DNA of 64,000 nt from Bacillota bacterium. GTDB lineage: Bacteria; Bacillota; Clostridia; Peptostreptococcales; Anaerovoracaceae. A model generated the notes under the pieces. It did not search any database. It was not told the DNA's origin and saw nothing but the letters and a program-made list of their open reading frames with translations. Positions 29,166 to 36,678 of this stretch are shown here, in pieces. A program made the position numbers and the translations under genes. Every line of letters begins with the position of its first letter. Position 1 is the first letter of the stretch. Where the stretch lies: assembly GCA_030525285.1 (NCBI GenBank), contig JAUNFA010000001.1, positions 62,001 through 126,000 of the forward strand. Direction: 5' to 3'.

Positions 29166-30044
29166 TTAACGATCATTAAGGTAATTATAGCTACCCGCAT
29201 CACTCTTGACAGGAAGCCAGATTTCAGTCACATAGTCATCTGGATTATCGGATGTATAGAAATCTATTACATACCGTTCATATGAGTCTCCAACAAGCTC
29301 AATGTTTCTTTCCCCTGCCCACTTAGTGGCTCGTTTATATGTTTCTTTTATGTTTGCCAGATTCCCAAGATGATATGCCGATACAGCCATGAATCCTTCC
29401 AGTTTTCTTATATTTTCATGGCTCTTGGTATTCGGATATGCCTCCTGAATCAATGTGATTTCAGTTGATGTATTCATTATCCTGTTGCTAAAATCTGCTG
29501 TGTGCAGAATATACGCACCGCCAACATCTATCAGGGAATGACCGTTACTCTTAGCAAGCGTAAAGTGACTTGTTTCAAGTCTGGCTTCAGAATACATATC
29601 GTCCACATCAACATAACCATCCATAAACATATATGTGTTAGTTGGAATATGCTTGAGTGTAACGTTATCATCACCCATCATGCGGACTCTGTTACCATCG
29701 CAAATAAGCTCATACCACCCCTTGAGACTCTCCAGTCTGTTCTGATAGTAATAAATCCGCTCTCTGGTCTCGTCCATCTTCTCCCTGAAGATTCTCTCAT
29801 AATCATCCAGGCTGTTTGTTCCAAGCAAAACTTTGGCAACCTCAAGTGAGAAGCCTTCTTCAACAAAATATCTTATTACTTGGACTCTTCTTAGAGTCGC
29901 CATTGTATAGTATCTATACCCGCCTTCAGAAATATGGTCTGGTTTAATCAATCCCTTTATCTCATAGAAACGAAGAGTTCTTGTCGTAACATCACATATA
30001 TCCGATGCCTGACCTATAGAGTACAACTGTTTATCCTGGTTCAT
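29166..30044 (-). CDS. MerR family regulator with effector-binding domain
   Basis: 292 residues. The N-terminal winged helix (YSIGQASDICDVTTRTLRFYEIKGLIKPDHISEGGYRYY) is classic MerR, followed by a dimerising coiled coil (about 85-125) and a C-terminal GyrI/BmrR-like ligand domain (about 135-290). ATG 30044 follows AAGGAG; the open frame extends upstream but without signal. It is the last gene of a unit with two SMR transporter genes 59 bases upstream, and a MerR-type promoter with a 19-base spacer stands before that unit, so it probably controls its own operon in response to a cationic drug. Confidence 0.9.
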   Translation of the reverse strand: MNQDKQLYSIGQASDICDVTTRTLRFYEIKGLIKPDHISEGGYRYYTMATLRRVQVIRYFVEEGFSLEVAKVLLGTNSLDDYERIFREKMDETRERIYYYQNRLESLKGWYELICDGNRVRMMGDDNVTLKHIPTNTYMFMDGYVDVDDMYSEARLETSHFTLAKSNGHSLIDVGGAYILHTADFSNRIMNTSTEITLIQEAYPNTKSHENIRKLEGFMAVSAYHLGNLANIKETYKRATKWAGERNIELVGDSYERYVIDFYTSDNPDDYVTEIWLPVKSDAGSYNYLNDR

Positions 30045-30102
30045 AAACTTCTCCTTGAAACCATCATATCCCATATTTCCGATTTTATCAATTATCGGAA
30101 GA

Positions 30103-30444
30103 TTACTCCTCGGATGGCGTTCCGAACAAGTCCATACCAATTACTCCGACAGTTATCATAATCAGTCCGATAATATCAGGTGTCGTAAGTGGCAGTTTAA
30201 ACCAAGTTACAGAAACAATTGCCAGGAACACAATTCCTACTCCCGACCATACTGCATAAGCAATACCCAGGTTAATCTCCTTAAGGCTGAATCCGAATAA
30301 GGTTGCACTTATTCCATAAACAACAATACACGCAATTGAAGGTAACAGCACGGTAAACCCCTCTGTATAACTTATTAAGAAATTACCCATAAGTTCGAAC
30401 AAAACTGCAATTAAAAACAGTATTTTAGCTTTTTTCTTATTCAT
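30103..30444 (-). CDS. SMR family efflux protein, subunit with conserved Glu
   Basis: Small multidrug resistance family protein, 113 residues, four membrane helices. TM1 contains E17 (LIAVLFELMGNFLISYTEGF), aligning with Glu14 of EmrE, the proton/drug site. TM3 reads LGIAYAVWSGVGIVFLAIVS, the SMR dimer-interface signature. It pairs with the second SMR gene nine bases upstream, so a heterodimer is likely. Confidence 0.9.
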   Translation of the reverse strand: MNKKKAKILFLIAVLFELMGNFLISYTEGFTVLLPSIACIVVYGISATLFGFSLKEINLGIAYAVWSGVGIVFLAIVSVTWFKLPLTTPDIIGLIMITVGVIGMDLFGTPSEE

Positions 30445-30453
30445 GGCTACCTC

Positions 30454-30774
30454 CTACATAGTTCCAAAAATATGGACATACACACACGCTACCAGTATCA
30501 GAATCATACATGCGATTCCAATCTTTGTAATTTTCTGATGGAATATAATTGCCGAAATCAGTCCTGAAAGTACAATTCCCACTCCACAGAATACTGCATA
30601 TGCAATGCTAATATTTATAGTCAGTATCGATCTCGAGAGCAAAGCATAACTAAGAACGAATAATGCCACACCTGATACTGCATATCCTTTATGCTTCATG
30701 CCATCACTTGCGGTAAGAAATGAAGAGCCTATTACACATGCCGCTATGGCAATCACAAGAAACAAATAGCCCAT
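30454..30774 (-). CDS. SMR family efflux protein, subunit lacking the membrane Glu
   Basis: 106 residues, four membrane helices, SMR family (ISIAYAVFCGVGIVLSGLIS in TM3). In TM1 the position of the essential EmrE Glu14 holds Cys13 (IAIAACVIGSSFLTASDGM). The partner subunit keeps its Glu, so an asymmetric heterodimer is implied. GGGAGG precedes the ATG, and a MerR-type promoter lies 55-90 bases upstream. First gene of the SMR-SMR-MerR unit. Confidence 0.88.
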   Translation of the reverse strand: MGYLFLVIAIAACVIGSSFLTASDGMKHKGYAVSGVALFVLSYALLSRSILTINISIAYAVFCGVGIVLSGLISAIIFHQKITKIGIACMILILVACVYVHIFGTM

Positions 30775-30828
30775 TACAACCTCCCTAAACGTTGAAATTT
30801 CAATATATTAATGCATATCTTATTTCAA

Positions 30829-30863
30829 ATCTTACTAGATAACCTTGGGTAAGATACAAGGGT
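30829..30863 (-). promoter_or_regulatory. MerR-type promoter with 19-base spacer and dyad operator
   Basis: On the minus strand TTGTAT (30854-30859) and TAAGAT (30829-30834) are separated by exactly 19 bases, the overlong spacing that MerR proteins untwist. A dyad ACCCTTG ... CAAGGT overlaps the -35 end of the spacer (30843-30863). It drives the SMR pair and the merR-like gene itself. Confidence 0.7.
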
Positions 30864-30876
30864 TTTGAGGTTACTT

Positions 30877-30993
30877 TTATCCATTTAAGTCGATATTTCC
30901 CTTTAGTTTGCCGATCAATTGTTCTCGAACAAGTACAACACCCTCTAATTTCGCCCTGATATTTAACCCTACGTCAAAGTTTAATCGCTTCTT
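30877..30993 (-). other. Startless open fragment, origin unclear
   Basis: A 38-codon frame between two stops without ATG; the translation (RLNFDVGLNIRAKLEGVVLV ...) looks protein-like, but no family is recognised. It lies in the 500-base gene-free stretch between the SMR operon and the recombinase remnant, which otherwise holds the MerR promoter, a 67-base patatin-gene repeat and two hairpins. Probably a gene fragment. Confidence 0.25.
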
Positions 30994-31031
30994 TCATCTT
31001 AATTGGTTATGATACTCGATACATAGCATAT

Positions 31032-31098
31032 AATGACGTTTTTCCATTGCTTCTACCAACTTGGGGTATTTCCTGTATTTAAGCTTTATTAATGGAAT
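31032..31098 (-). repeat. 67-bp direct repeat, copy 1: patatin-like gene fragment
   Basis: About 62 of 67 bases match 35416-35482 in the same orientation. On the minus strand it reads IPLIKLKYRKYPKLVEAMEK, matching the copy-2 patatin-like fragment. Translation then continues in nonsense. Both copies begin at the same base (ATTCCATTAATAAAGC). Confidence 0.75.
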
Positions 31099-31147
31099 TG
31101 ATATGTACCCTCCTTACTGGGTGTCCAGTAAAGAGGGTACATATCAA
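31098..31147. repeat. Long hairpin, 22 paired bases
   Basis: Arms TTGATATGTACCCTC and GAGGGTACATATCAA pair perfectly, then one C/A mismatch, then TTACTGG / CCAGTAA around the loop GTGT. It abuts repeat copy 1. A related hairpin (ATACCC... CGG/CCG ...GGGTAT) lies at 35168-35204 near repeat copy 2. No T-tract follows on either strand, so it is not a standard terminator. Confidence 0.7.
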
Positions 31148-31187
31148 ATGCCAACACCACATAAGGATGTTTTGGTTTGATGCCTAT

Positions 31188-31222
31188 ACGGTGCAACTCA
31201 GAAATAGGTTGCACCGTTTTTC
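31188..31222 (+). terminator. Hairpin with T-tract next to recombinase remnant
   Basis: ACGGTGCAAC / GTTGCACCGT with a ten-base loop, followed by TTTTCTG on the plus strand. No intact plus-strand gene lies upstream, so it probably belongs to the former mobile element. Confidence 0.6.
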
Positions 31223-31288
31223 TGATTATGCGATAAAACGAAATTCTTGAGGATTTTGTTGTACCTCGTCCAATATGACAAGGAGTTC

Positions 31289-32515
31289 CTACTCAGTCGG
31301 TATATCAACCATTCCGACTGCGGTAAAATATACATCCACCTTAACATAGCAATGACCGCTTGATTTATCGTTATTGTGAACTTCAATTCGTTCAATAAGT
31401 GTATTCACAAGCGTTGGCATAAGTTCTTTAATTTCTGTAATTTCATGAAGAGTACGGAGCAATCACCTGAGGTCGGTAACTTTCTGACCTACATCATCTA
31501 ATGCTGCTTTCCATTCTTCTATTTCTGTCTGTAACCTCTTTTGCTCACACTCATAATTTTGAAGCAATTTGGAAAATCGTTCGTCCGAAAGTAATCCGGC
31601 AGCGTTTTGCTCAAATACTTTCTCAATCAGCTTGTCAATTTCCGCTATTCTTTTTTCTCCACGTTCAACTGATAGTCTGAGCTTTTTATCCTCCGTTTGT
31701 CTTACAAGATTTGTTTTCTTGGCAAGCATATACAGAAATGCAGACTCGTAGCACTTTACAAAATTTGCCAAGCTCCTTATGGATTCAAGTACAATCTGTT
31801 CTAACGATATATCTCTGATATAGTGAATTTGGCACTTACCTCTGCCACTTTTGTAATTTGAGCATCGCCAAAATTCTTGATTTTGCTTAAGACTTTTCGC
31901 CGCACAAAAGTGTAATTTAGCTCCGCAATCAGGACAATAAACCAAACCTGAAAACAAGCTTTGTCTCCCTGTTGAGGTAGGGCGGCGGCGGTGTTTTCTC
32001 AATTCCTGTACCCTAAGCCACTGTTCTTCAGATATAATCGGCTCTTGCATGTTGGGAATAATTTGATATTCTTCGGTTGGATTATGAATTACCTTATGAA
32101 CCTTGTAGCTGACAGTCGTGCTTTTGAAGTTTACCGCACAGCCGGTGTATTGTCTGTTTTCAAGAATAGTTACAACGGTTTTCTGGTCCCATTTGCAAGA
32201 GTCGCACGGCACTTTCTGTGCGTGTTTTCTTCCGATACTTTCATAATATGCCGATGGAATTAGAGGTTTGTGCAGCATACCATTCATTAAAAATATTGTA
32301 AAACGGAAGCATTTCCATACCGTCACCGGTTGTGCTATTTACATTTTCCTGAATAGAAATGAATGTGATACCTAAGAAAGGATATACAATTTGCGTAAGT
32401 CTTCCGGCTTCAACCTGTTCTCTGCCGAAACGGGAGAGGTCTTTCACAATAATCCTACAAATCTTACCTTCTTCAGCCATTCTTTGCATATGCTGGAAAT
32501 CACTTCCTTCAAAAC
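31289..32515 (-). pseudogene. Large serine recombinase (TnpX/Tn4451-like), broken
   Basis: Site-specific recombinase remnant with three lesions. The resolvase catalytic domain begins only at SFEGSDFQHMQRMAEEGK, so its N-terminus with the active-site serine is lost where it meets the ADP-ribosylglycohydrolase gene. VKDLSRFGREQVEAGRL and NEWYAAQTS follow, then an out-of-frame deletion near 32265 removes the middle. The frame resumes with SAYYESIGRKHAQ, WDQKTVVTILENRQYTGCAVNF, the zinc ribbon (CPDCGAKLHF ... CSNYKSGRGKC) and a coiled coil. An in-frame TGA at 31463-31465 interrupts the end; beyond it the same frame runs on through ELMPTLVNTLIERIEVHNND, a DUF4368-like tail, to TAG at 31289. It cannot be functional. 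Confidence 0.88.
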
Positions 32516-32520
32516 TTTCC

Positions 32521-33333
32521 TTATATTTCCTTAATATGCTCGTTCACAAGCATAATAGTCTCCTTCATTTCTGAAGGAAGTCCTTCAAATAGTGGCATAA
32601 GTTCTTCCTCGAATCCGTAATATGCCTCGGCTATACTTCCTGCAATTGCCGCTATGGTATCGCTGTCACCCCCAAGGGACACCGCATTTCTGATACAATC
32701 AACGAGACTGTCTCCTTCAAGGAATGCAATAATCGCTTCCGGTACACTTCGCATACAATCCACAAAGTGACGATAATTCACTCTGATTTCCTTGCATGTC
32801 CTATCAAGATTATATCCGAATTCAGTTTCGATATATCTTCTTATAGTTTTCTTTTTTTCTCCGATTCTTGCAAGGAAAATTGCTGCCGATACCGCTTCTG
32901 CAGCTTTGACTCCCTCAATGTGATCGTGTGTTATTTCAGCGGTAAGTCTGCCTAATCTTCTGGCATCATATATATTAGAAGCAAGCCAACCTGCTGCGGA
33001 GCATCTCATAGCTGAACCATTCCCAAAGCTTCCATATGGCAATGAATCCTCAACATTAAGCCAAGCCAAAAATCTTGCGCCATATCCGGCATTCGGATAA
33101 CAACGTCCCCATTTTTTGACAGATTTAATGAGACTCATTCTTATTTCTTCATCCGTTCCACCAATTGAATTCACTAATCCTTCAGCCACAGCTACAGTCA
33201 TTACCGTATCATCGGTAAACCTTGAGTTCTCTGAAATCAACGGAAAATCCTTTGTTTTAATACTATTTTCATCAAATTCATAAGGGCTCCCGATAATATC
33301 GCCAAAAGCAGCCCCAACAAGATGTATCGCCAT
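32521..33333 (-). CDS. ADP-ribosylglycohydrolase family protein
   Basis: 270 residues of the DraG/ARH fold, which cleaves ADP-ribose from proteins or small molecules using two Mg ions. Metal-binding segments are present: FTDDTVMTVAVAEGL near residue 40 and LGGDSDTIAAIAGSIAEAYYG near 225. The N-terminus GAAFGDIIGSPYEF is typical. It borders the truncated recombinase (six bases from its first recognisable codons) and may be cargo of the former element. Physiological target unknown. Confidence 0.92.
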   Translation of the reverse strand: MAIHLVGAAFGDIIGSPYEFDENSIKTKDFPLISENSRFTDDTVMTVAVAEGLVNSIGGTDEEIRMSLIKSVKKWGRCYPNAGYGARFLAWLNVEDSLPYGSFGNGSAMRCSAAGWLASNIYDARRLGRLTAEITHDHIEGVKAAEAVSAAIFLARIGEKKKTIRRYIETEFGYNLDRTCKEIRVNYRHFVDCMRSVPEAIIAFLEGDSLVDCIRNAVSLGGDSDTIAAIAGSIAEAYYGFEEELMPLFEGLPSEMKETIMLVNEHIKEI

Positions 33334-33362
33334 AATTACTCACTCCCATACTGTTGCAATGA

Positions 33363-33746
33363 CTATTTGCAGTATTCCGCCAACTCAATCAGGTTTCCAT
33401 CCGGGTCTCTGAAGTATATGCTCTTCATTAATCCAAGCGCACCCTCTTGATCTATTATACCTTCTACTATTTCAACACCCTTTGATTCAATATCCGCCTT
33501 TACGTCTTCGATATCATCATCAACGATGAAACACAAATCCTGTGATCCATATTCAGGGCACTGTGCCGCAGGCTGAAATTCACCTTTATAAGTGTGTAGA
33601 TTTATTTTCTGATGTCCAAAGCGAAGCGCATGCTGAACACCATCGCACATTTCATGTTCCATCCCGAGCACTCTCGTATAAAAATCCAATGTCTTTTCAA
33701 CATCTTTGACAGTTACAGCAATATGATCGATTCTGTTTATCTTCAT
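33363..33746 (-). CDS. VOC family (glyoxalase/dioxygenase fold) protein
   Basis: 127 residues, two beta-alpha-beta-beta-beta modules. The start KINRIDHIAVTVKDVEKTLDFYTRVLGM and the end SIYFRDPDGNLIELAEYCK are the family hallmarks; H8, and E122 in LIELAEY, are the usual metal ligands. The ATG at 33746 has GGAGGTG upstream; the frame extends 16 codons further without a site. Members include glyoxalase I, fosfomycin thiol transferases and many of unknown role; no choice can be made. Confidence 0.88.
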   Translation of the reverse strand: MKINRIDHIAVTVKDVEKTLDFYTRVLGMEHEMCDGVQHALRFGHQKINLHTYKGEFQPAAQCPEYGSQDLCFIVDDDIEDVKADIESKGVEIVEGIIDQEGALGLMKSIYFRDPDGNLIELAEYCK

Positions 33747-33815
33747 TCTGACACCTCCAGCAATTATAACTAATCCGATTATTTTACATAACACATTTTA
33801 CAACAAAAATATCAT

Positions 33816-33844
33816 TTGCATCAAATGAAATCTTAATCTATAAT
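33816..33844 (+). promoter_or_regulatory. SigA-type promoter for the MFS gene
   Basis: TTGCAT (33816-33821), 17 bases, then perfect TATAAT (33839-33844). Transcription would start near 33851, giving a leader of about 110 bases that contains a terminator hairpin before the MFS gene. Confidence 0.78.
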
Positions 33845-33905
33845 TGTGGTGTTGAATTGAATATTGTTAACACCTATCAGGTGATAATAATTGAGTTGAG
33901 TAGCG

Positions 33906-33944
33906 AAAGCGTAAGTCCAGACTGGGCTTGCGCTTTTCTTTTTT
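33906..33944 (+). terminator. Intrinsic terminator in the MFS gene leader (attenuator)
   Basis: Thirteen-pair stem AAAGCGTAAGTCC / GGGCTTGCGCTTT (two G-U pairs) with loop AGACT, followed by TCTTTTTT. It ends 15 bases before the MFS start and lies inside the transcript from the promoter at 33816, so it must be overcome for expression. A small hairpin CACCT/AGGTG lies upstream at 33871-33883. Confidence 0.8.
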
Positions 33945-33959
33945 GAAAGGAGATTATCT

Positions 33960-35120
33960 ATGGAATTAAAAAAACACAGAAGATGGCGTTTGATGGTGGC
34001 AATATTATCATTGTCACTACTCACGGTAATGGCCGGTGCTGCCGTAGCTCCTGCGCTGGGAATCATACGTGAATACTTTTCTGACGAACCTCTTATTGTA
34101 GTTCAGTTTATCATCAGCATGCCGGCATTATTTATTGCCATTACAAATCTGTTCTTTGGAAAAATGTGCAGGTTACTAAGTGCAAGAAAGCTTACCATAT
34201 TCGGATTGACCATGTACATTATCTTCGGCTGTGCTGCCGGATTTTTCAGCAATATATACCTTGTTCTCGTATGCAGAACACTTCTCGGAATTGGTGTAGG
34301 AATACTTATGCCCTTGTCGACTGGCCTGATTTCTTACTATTTCACCCGTGATAAGCAGGACATGCTTATGGGATATTCTTCAGCGATGAACATGATGGGC
34401 GGTGTGGTAGCCACTCTCATCGCAGGCATGCTGGCAATAATCAGCTGGCGACTCAGTTTCCTGGTATATTTAATGGGAGCATTATGCCTCATATTTGTTC
34501 TGCTCTGGATGCCCGACGAAAAAATTGCAGATAGCAATTCAAAAGAGAAGGAAAAGGGAACTTTCGCGAAGTATTTCCCGTATATCATAGGCATGTTCCT
34601 TCTTATGACAGTCTTCTATAATTATCCGGCAAATTTTGCACTAGAGATATCAAAATCCGGGGCTATTCCTCAAAGGCTCGTGCCAATTGTAATGGCTGCA
34701 ATGGATATATTCGGTTTTATAGGTGGCCTCATATACCCTCGCCTCAAATCAGCTTTCAAAAGACATTCAAAGAATATTGCTCCAGTATTATTTATTTTGG
34801 GATACGTATTACTACAGTTCGCCGGTGGCTTCATAGGAACATTGTTAGGATCATTTGTAATAGGTGCTGCCAGTGGAATCGGAATCCCGTACCTGATTTC
34901 AACAGCTTCATCAAAGGCCGGAAAAAATGCGGTGGCAACAGTCATCCCAGCCCTGTCTATTGCAATGTACCTGTCACAGTTTACAACACCTGCAATCATT
35001 TCAGGCTTCAGGAAATTCTTCCTTTATGCATATCCTGCCGGCACCTCTTTTCATGCCGCATTAATTATGTCCATTATATTCCTTCTTTGGACATTGGCAT
35101 TAATTGATAAGAAAAAGTAA
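33960..35120 (+). CDS. MFS transporter, drug-efflux-like
   Basis: 386 residues with twelve predicted membrane helices. N-terminal helix MVAILSLSLLTVMAGAAVAPALG and a motif-A-like stretch between TM2 and TM3 (FFGKMCRLLSARKLTIFG) support the major facilitator family; RTLLGIGVGILMPLS is the TM4 motif of DHA1-type drug exporters. GAAAGGAG precedes the ATG. Its leader holds a terminator, which suggests induction by attenuation. Substrate unknown. A second, tiny fragment with near-identical N-terminal coding sequence lies after rpoN. Confidence 0.88.
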   Translation: MELKKHRRWRLMVAILSLSLLTVMAGAAVAPALGIIREYFSDEPLIVVQFIISMPALFIAITNLFFGKMCRLLSARKLTIFGLTMYIIFGCAAGFFSNIYLVLVCRTLLGIGVGILMPLSTGLISYYFTRDKQDMLMGYSSAMNMMGGVVATLIAGMLAIISWRLSFLVYLMGALCLIFVLLWMPDEKIADSNSKEKEKGTFAKYFPYIIGMFLLMTVFYNYPANFALEISKSGAIPQRLVPIVMAAMDIFGFIGGLIYPRLKSAFKRHSKNIAPVLFILGYVLLQFAGGFIGTLLGSFVIGAASGIGIPYLISTASSKAGKNAVATVIPALSIAMYLSQFTTPAIISGFRKFFLYAYPAGTSFHAALIMSIIFLLWTLALIDKKK

Positions 35121-35167
35121 AGAATCAAGCCAGTTACCATCAACCTTTATTTGATTATGCTATAAAA

Positions 35168-35204
35168 ATACCCCCTTTATCGGTTTATCCGGTAATGAGG
35201 GTAT
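35168..35204 (-). terminator. Hairpin with T-tract downstream of patatin-like fragment
   Basis: Imperfect stem ATACCCCCTTTATCGG / CCGGTAATGAGGGTAT (13 of 16 paired) around TTTAT. On the minus strand TATTTTTATAG follows, so it would end transcripts from the surface-protein operon side. Similar in sequence to the hairpin at 31098-31147. Confidence 0.65.
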
Positions 35205-35221
35205 CGCTCATAGTTGTTATA

Positions 35222-35482
35222 CTATATGTTAATAAATTTCTCAATTGCTACAATTTGAGAGGTTGCAACCTCTCTGTCGATGTCGTAAACCTCTCTCAAC
35301 TTATTCGGGTCTTTCTCAACTTTTCCTATCTGCAACTTTTCCTCGGGGCGAATTACGAATACTCTCCCCTGTTTTTCTTGCTCTTCAATATAATCAAGGG
35401 TCTCATTATAAATCAAATGACGCTTTTCCATTGCTTCTACCAGTTTGGGATATTTCCTGTATTTCAGCTTTATTAATGGAAT
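35222..35482 (-). pseudogene. C-terminal remnant of patatin-like phospholipase gene (repeat copy 2)
   Basis: The minus-strand frame reads IPLIKLKYRKYPKLVEAMEK, then RHLIYNETLDYIEEQEKQG, RVFVIRPEEKLQIGKVEKD and a short tail to TAA. This is the C-terminal region typical of YjjU-type patatin family phospholipases of Firmicutes; the lipase domain with the GxSxG serine is absent. An internal ATG with an 69-codon frame could be called as a gene, but it has no ribosome binding site. The homologous part begins exactly where the beta-helix gene ends. Bases 35416-35482 form the direct repeat with 31032-31098. Confidence 0.75.
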
Positions 35483-35486
35483 GAGA

Positions 35487-36641
35487 CTAAAAGATTATCT
35501 TTGTAATTTTATCCTTCGATATTGCATCATCGTATTCAACAGCTTCCTTACAGCTCACACCTTTATCAAATTTATTTCCTTTAAAACGTATATTACTGCA
35601 TTTTGCCAATAGGATTTCTGTTTCATTATTTTCAAATCTGTTTTCTGAAATCACACAATCGGTTACCGTTCCCGTTGTATCATCATCAGTCCATCCGCCG
35701 ATTCTTAATCCGCATTCCGTATTGTCATGAATGTCATTGTTATTAACTGTAATGCCGCGCACAAGATTATCTTTGCCATAGTAATCCCGCCACTCCTCAG
35801 AGCCGATTTCTATCCCATAATCATTGCCGTAGACTTCATTGTTTTCAATCAGAATATCGTATGCACCATCAACATAAATTCCGGCATTGGCTGCATAGAA
35901 GCTATTGCAATTATAAATTCTGTTCCCAGTGCACTCGCAATTGCGAGGCTGATCAAGTCCCGGATTTTCGCAGTACTCCGCATTTCCATAAAAATCAATT
36001 CCTATGTTCGTACAGTCATATACCACATTTTCTTTGACATAAATGTTTTCGCAGTTCCCTGCAACAGAAATATTCTCTGACCACCCGTTCACGATATTAT
36101 GAATCTTGTTATTCTCAATAGAAATATTACTTATCGGTGTCTGTGTTTCTCCCAGTAATAGGATGGCATTTGCTTCTCCTCCCGCTTTGTTCTCGGTTCC
36201 CGGGTCAGTTGTTTCAATATCTTTGAACTCGCAGTTTCTAATAGTAATATTTGATTCTCCTCCGGTCATTGAAATTCCGTACACATTTTCACCGCGCATA
36301 TCCGCAAATGTAATGTCACTGATAACAATATTCTCGCAACCATTCATGTGAATTGCCGCCCCGGATTTGTCTGGAGAAAGAGTGACAGTTGCTCTTTCTC
36401 CCGGATAAGATGCTATCTGAATCTGTTTATCTTCCTGACCTGAAACTTCACATTTAAAATCGCCGCAGTACACCCCTTCTTTTAAAAGAATACTGTCTGC
36501 CGGTTCAGCATTTTTTAATGCATCATTCAGTTCATCACTTGTCGCCACAACAATCTGCCTGCTATTTGTCTTAATATCCGAACATCCGGTTGCCAAAAGC
36601 ACAACGGCTATACACGACAAAATTACAATAAACCTTTTCAC
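35487..36641 (-). CDS. Right-handed beta-helix lipoprotein
   Basis: 384 residues from a GTG start preceded by AGGGGAG. A lipoprotein signal MKRFIVILSCIAVVLLATGC puts the lipid-modified Cys at residue 20, so it is anchored outside the cell. Residues 40-370 are parallel beta-helix (PbH1) repeats with frequent N-N ladders (ISIENNKIHNIVNG, ILIENNEVYGNDYGIEIG, ITVNNNDIHDNTECGLRIGG), as in pectate-lyase-like and NosD-type polysaccharide-binding proteins. No catalytic site of a known lyase can be named. It follows the large surface protein by 37 bases on the same strand, implying cooperation at the cell surface. Confidence 0.85.
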   Translation of the reverse strand: MKRFIVILSCIAVVLLATGCSDIKTNSRQIVVATSDELNDALKNAEPADSILLKEGVYCGDFKCEVSGQEDKQIQIASYPGERATVTLSPDKSGAAIHMNGCENIVISDITFADMRGENVYGISMTGGESNITIRNCEFKDIETTDPGTENKAGGEANAILLLGETQTPISNISIENNKIHNIVNGWSENISVAGNCENIYVKENVVYDCTNIGIDFYGNAEYCENPGLDQPRNCECTGNRIYNCNSFYAANAGIYVDGAYDILIENNEVYGNDYGIEIGSEEWRDYYGKDNLVRGITVNNNDIHDNTECGLRIGGWTDDDTTGTVTDCVISENRFENNETEILLAKCSNIRFKGNKFDKGVSCKEAVEYDDAISKDKITKIIF

Positions 36642-36678
36642 AATACACTCCCCTTGTTTCTCTGACAATTTCGGATTG

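Noticed and set aside
31198..31395. 65-codon minus-strand frame after the recombinase
   Set aside because: The true frame there is the continuation of the recombinase beyond its premature TGA; this frame is a shadow.
35222..35431. Independent 69-residue gene
   Set aside because: The frame is part of a patatin-family C-terminus that continues in frame upstream, and there is no ribosome binding site at the internal ATG.
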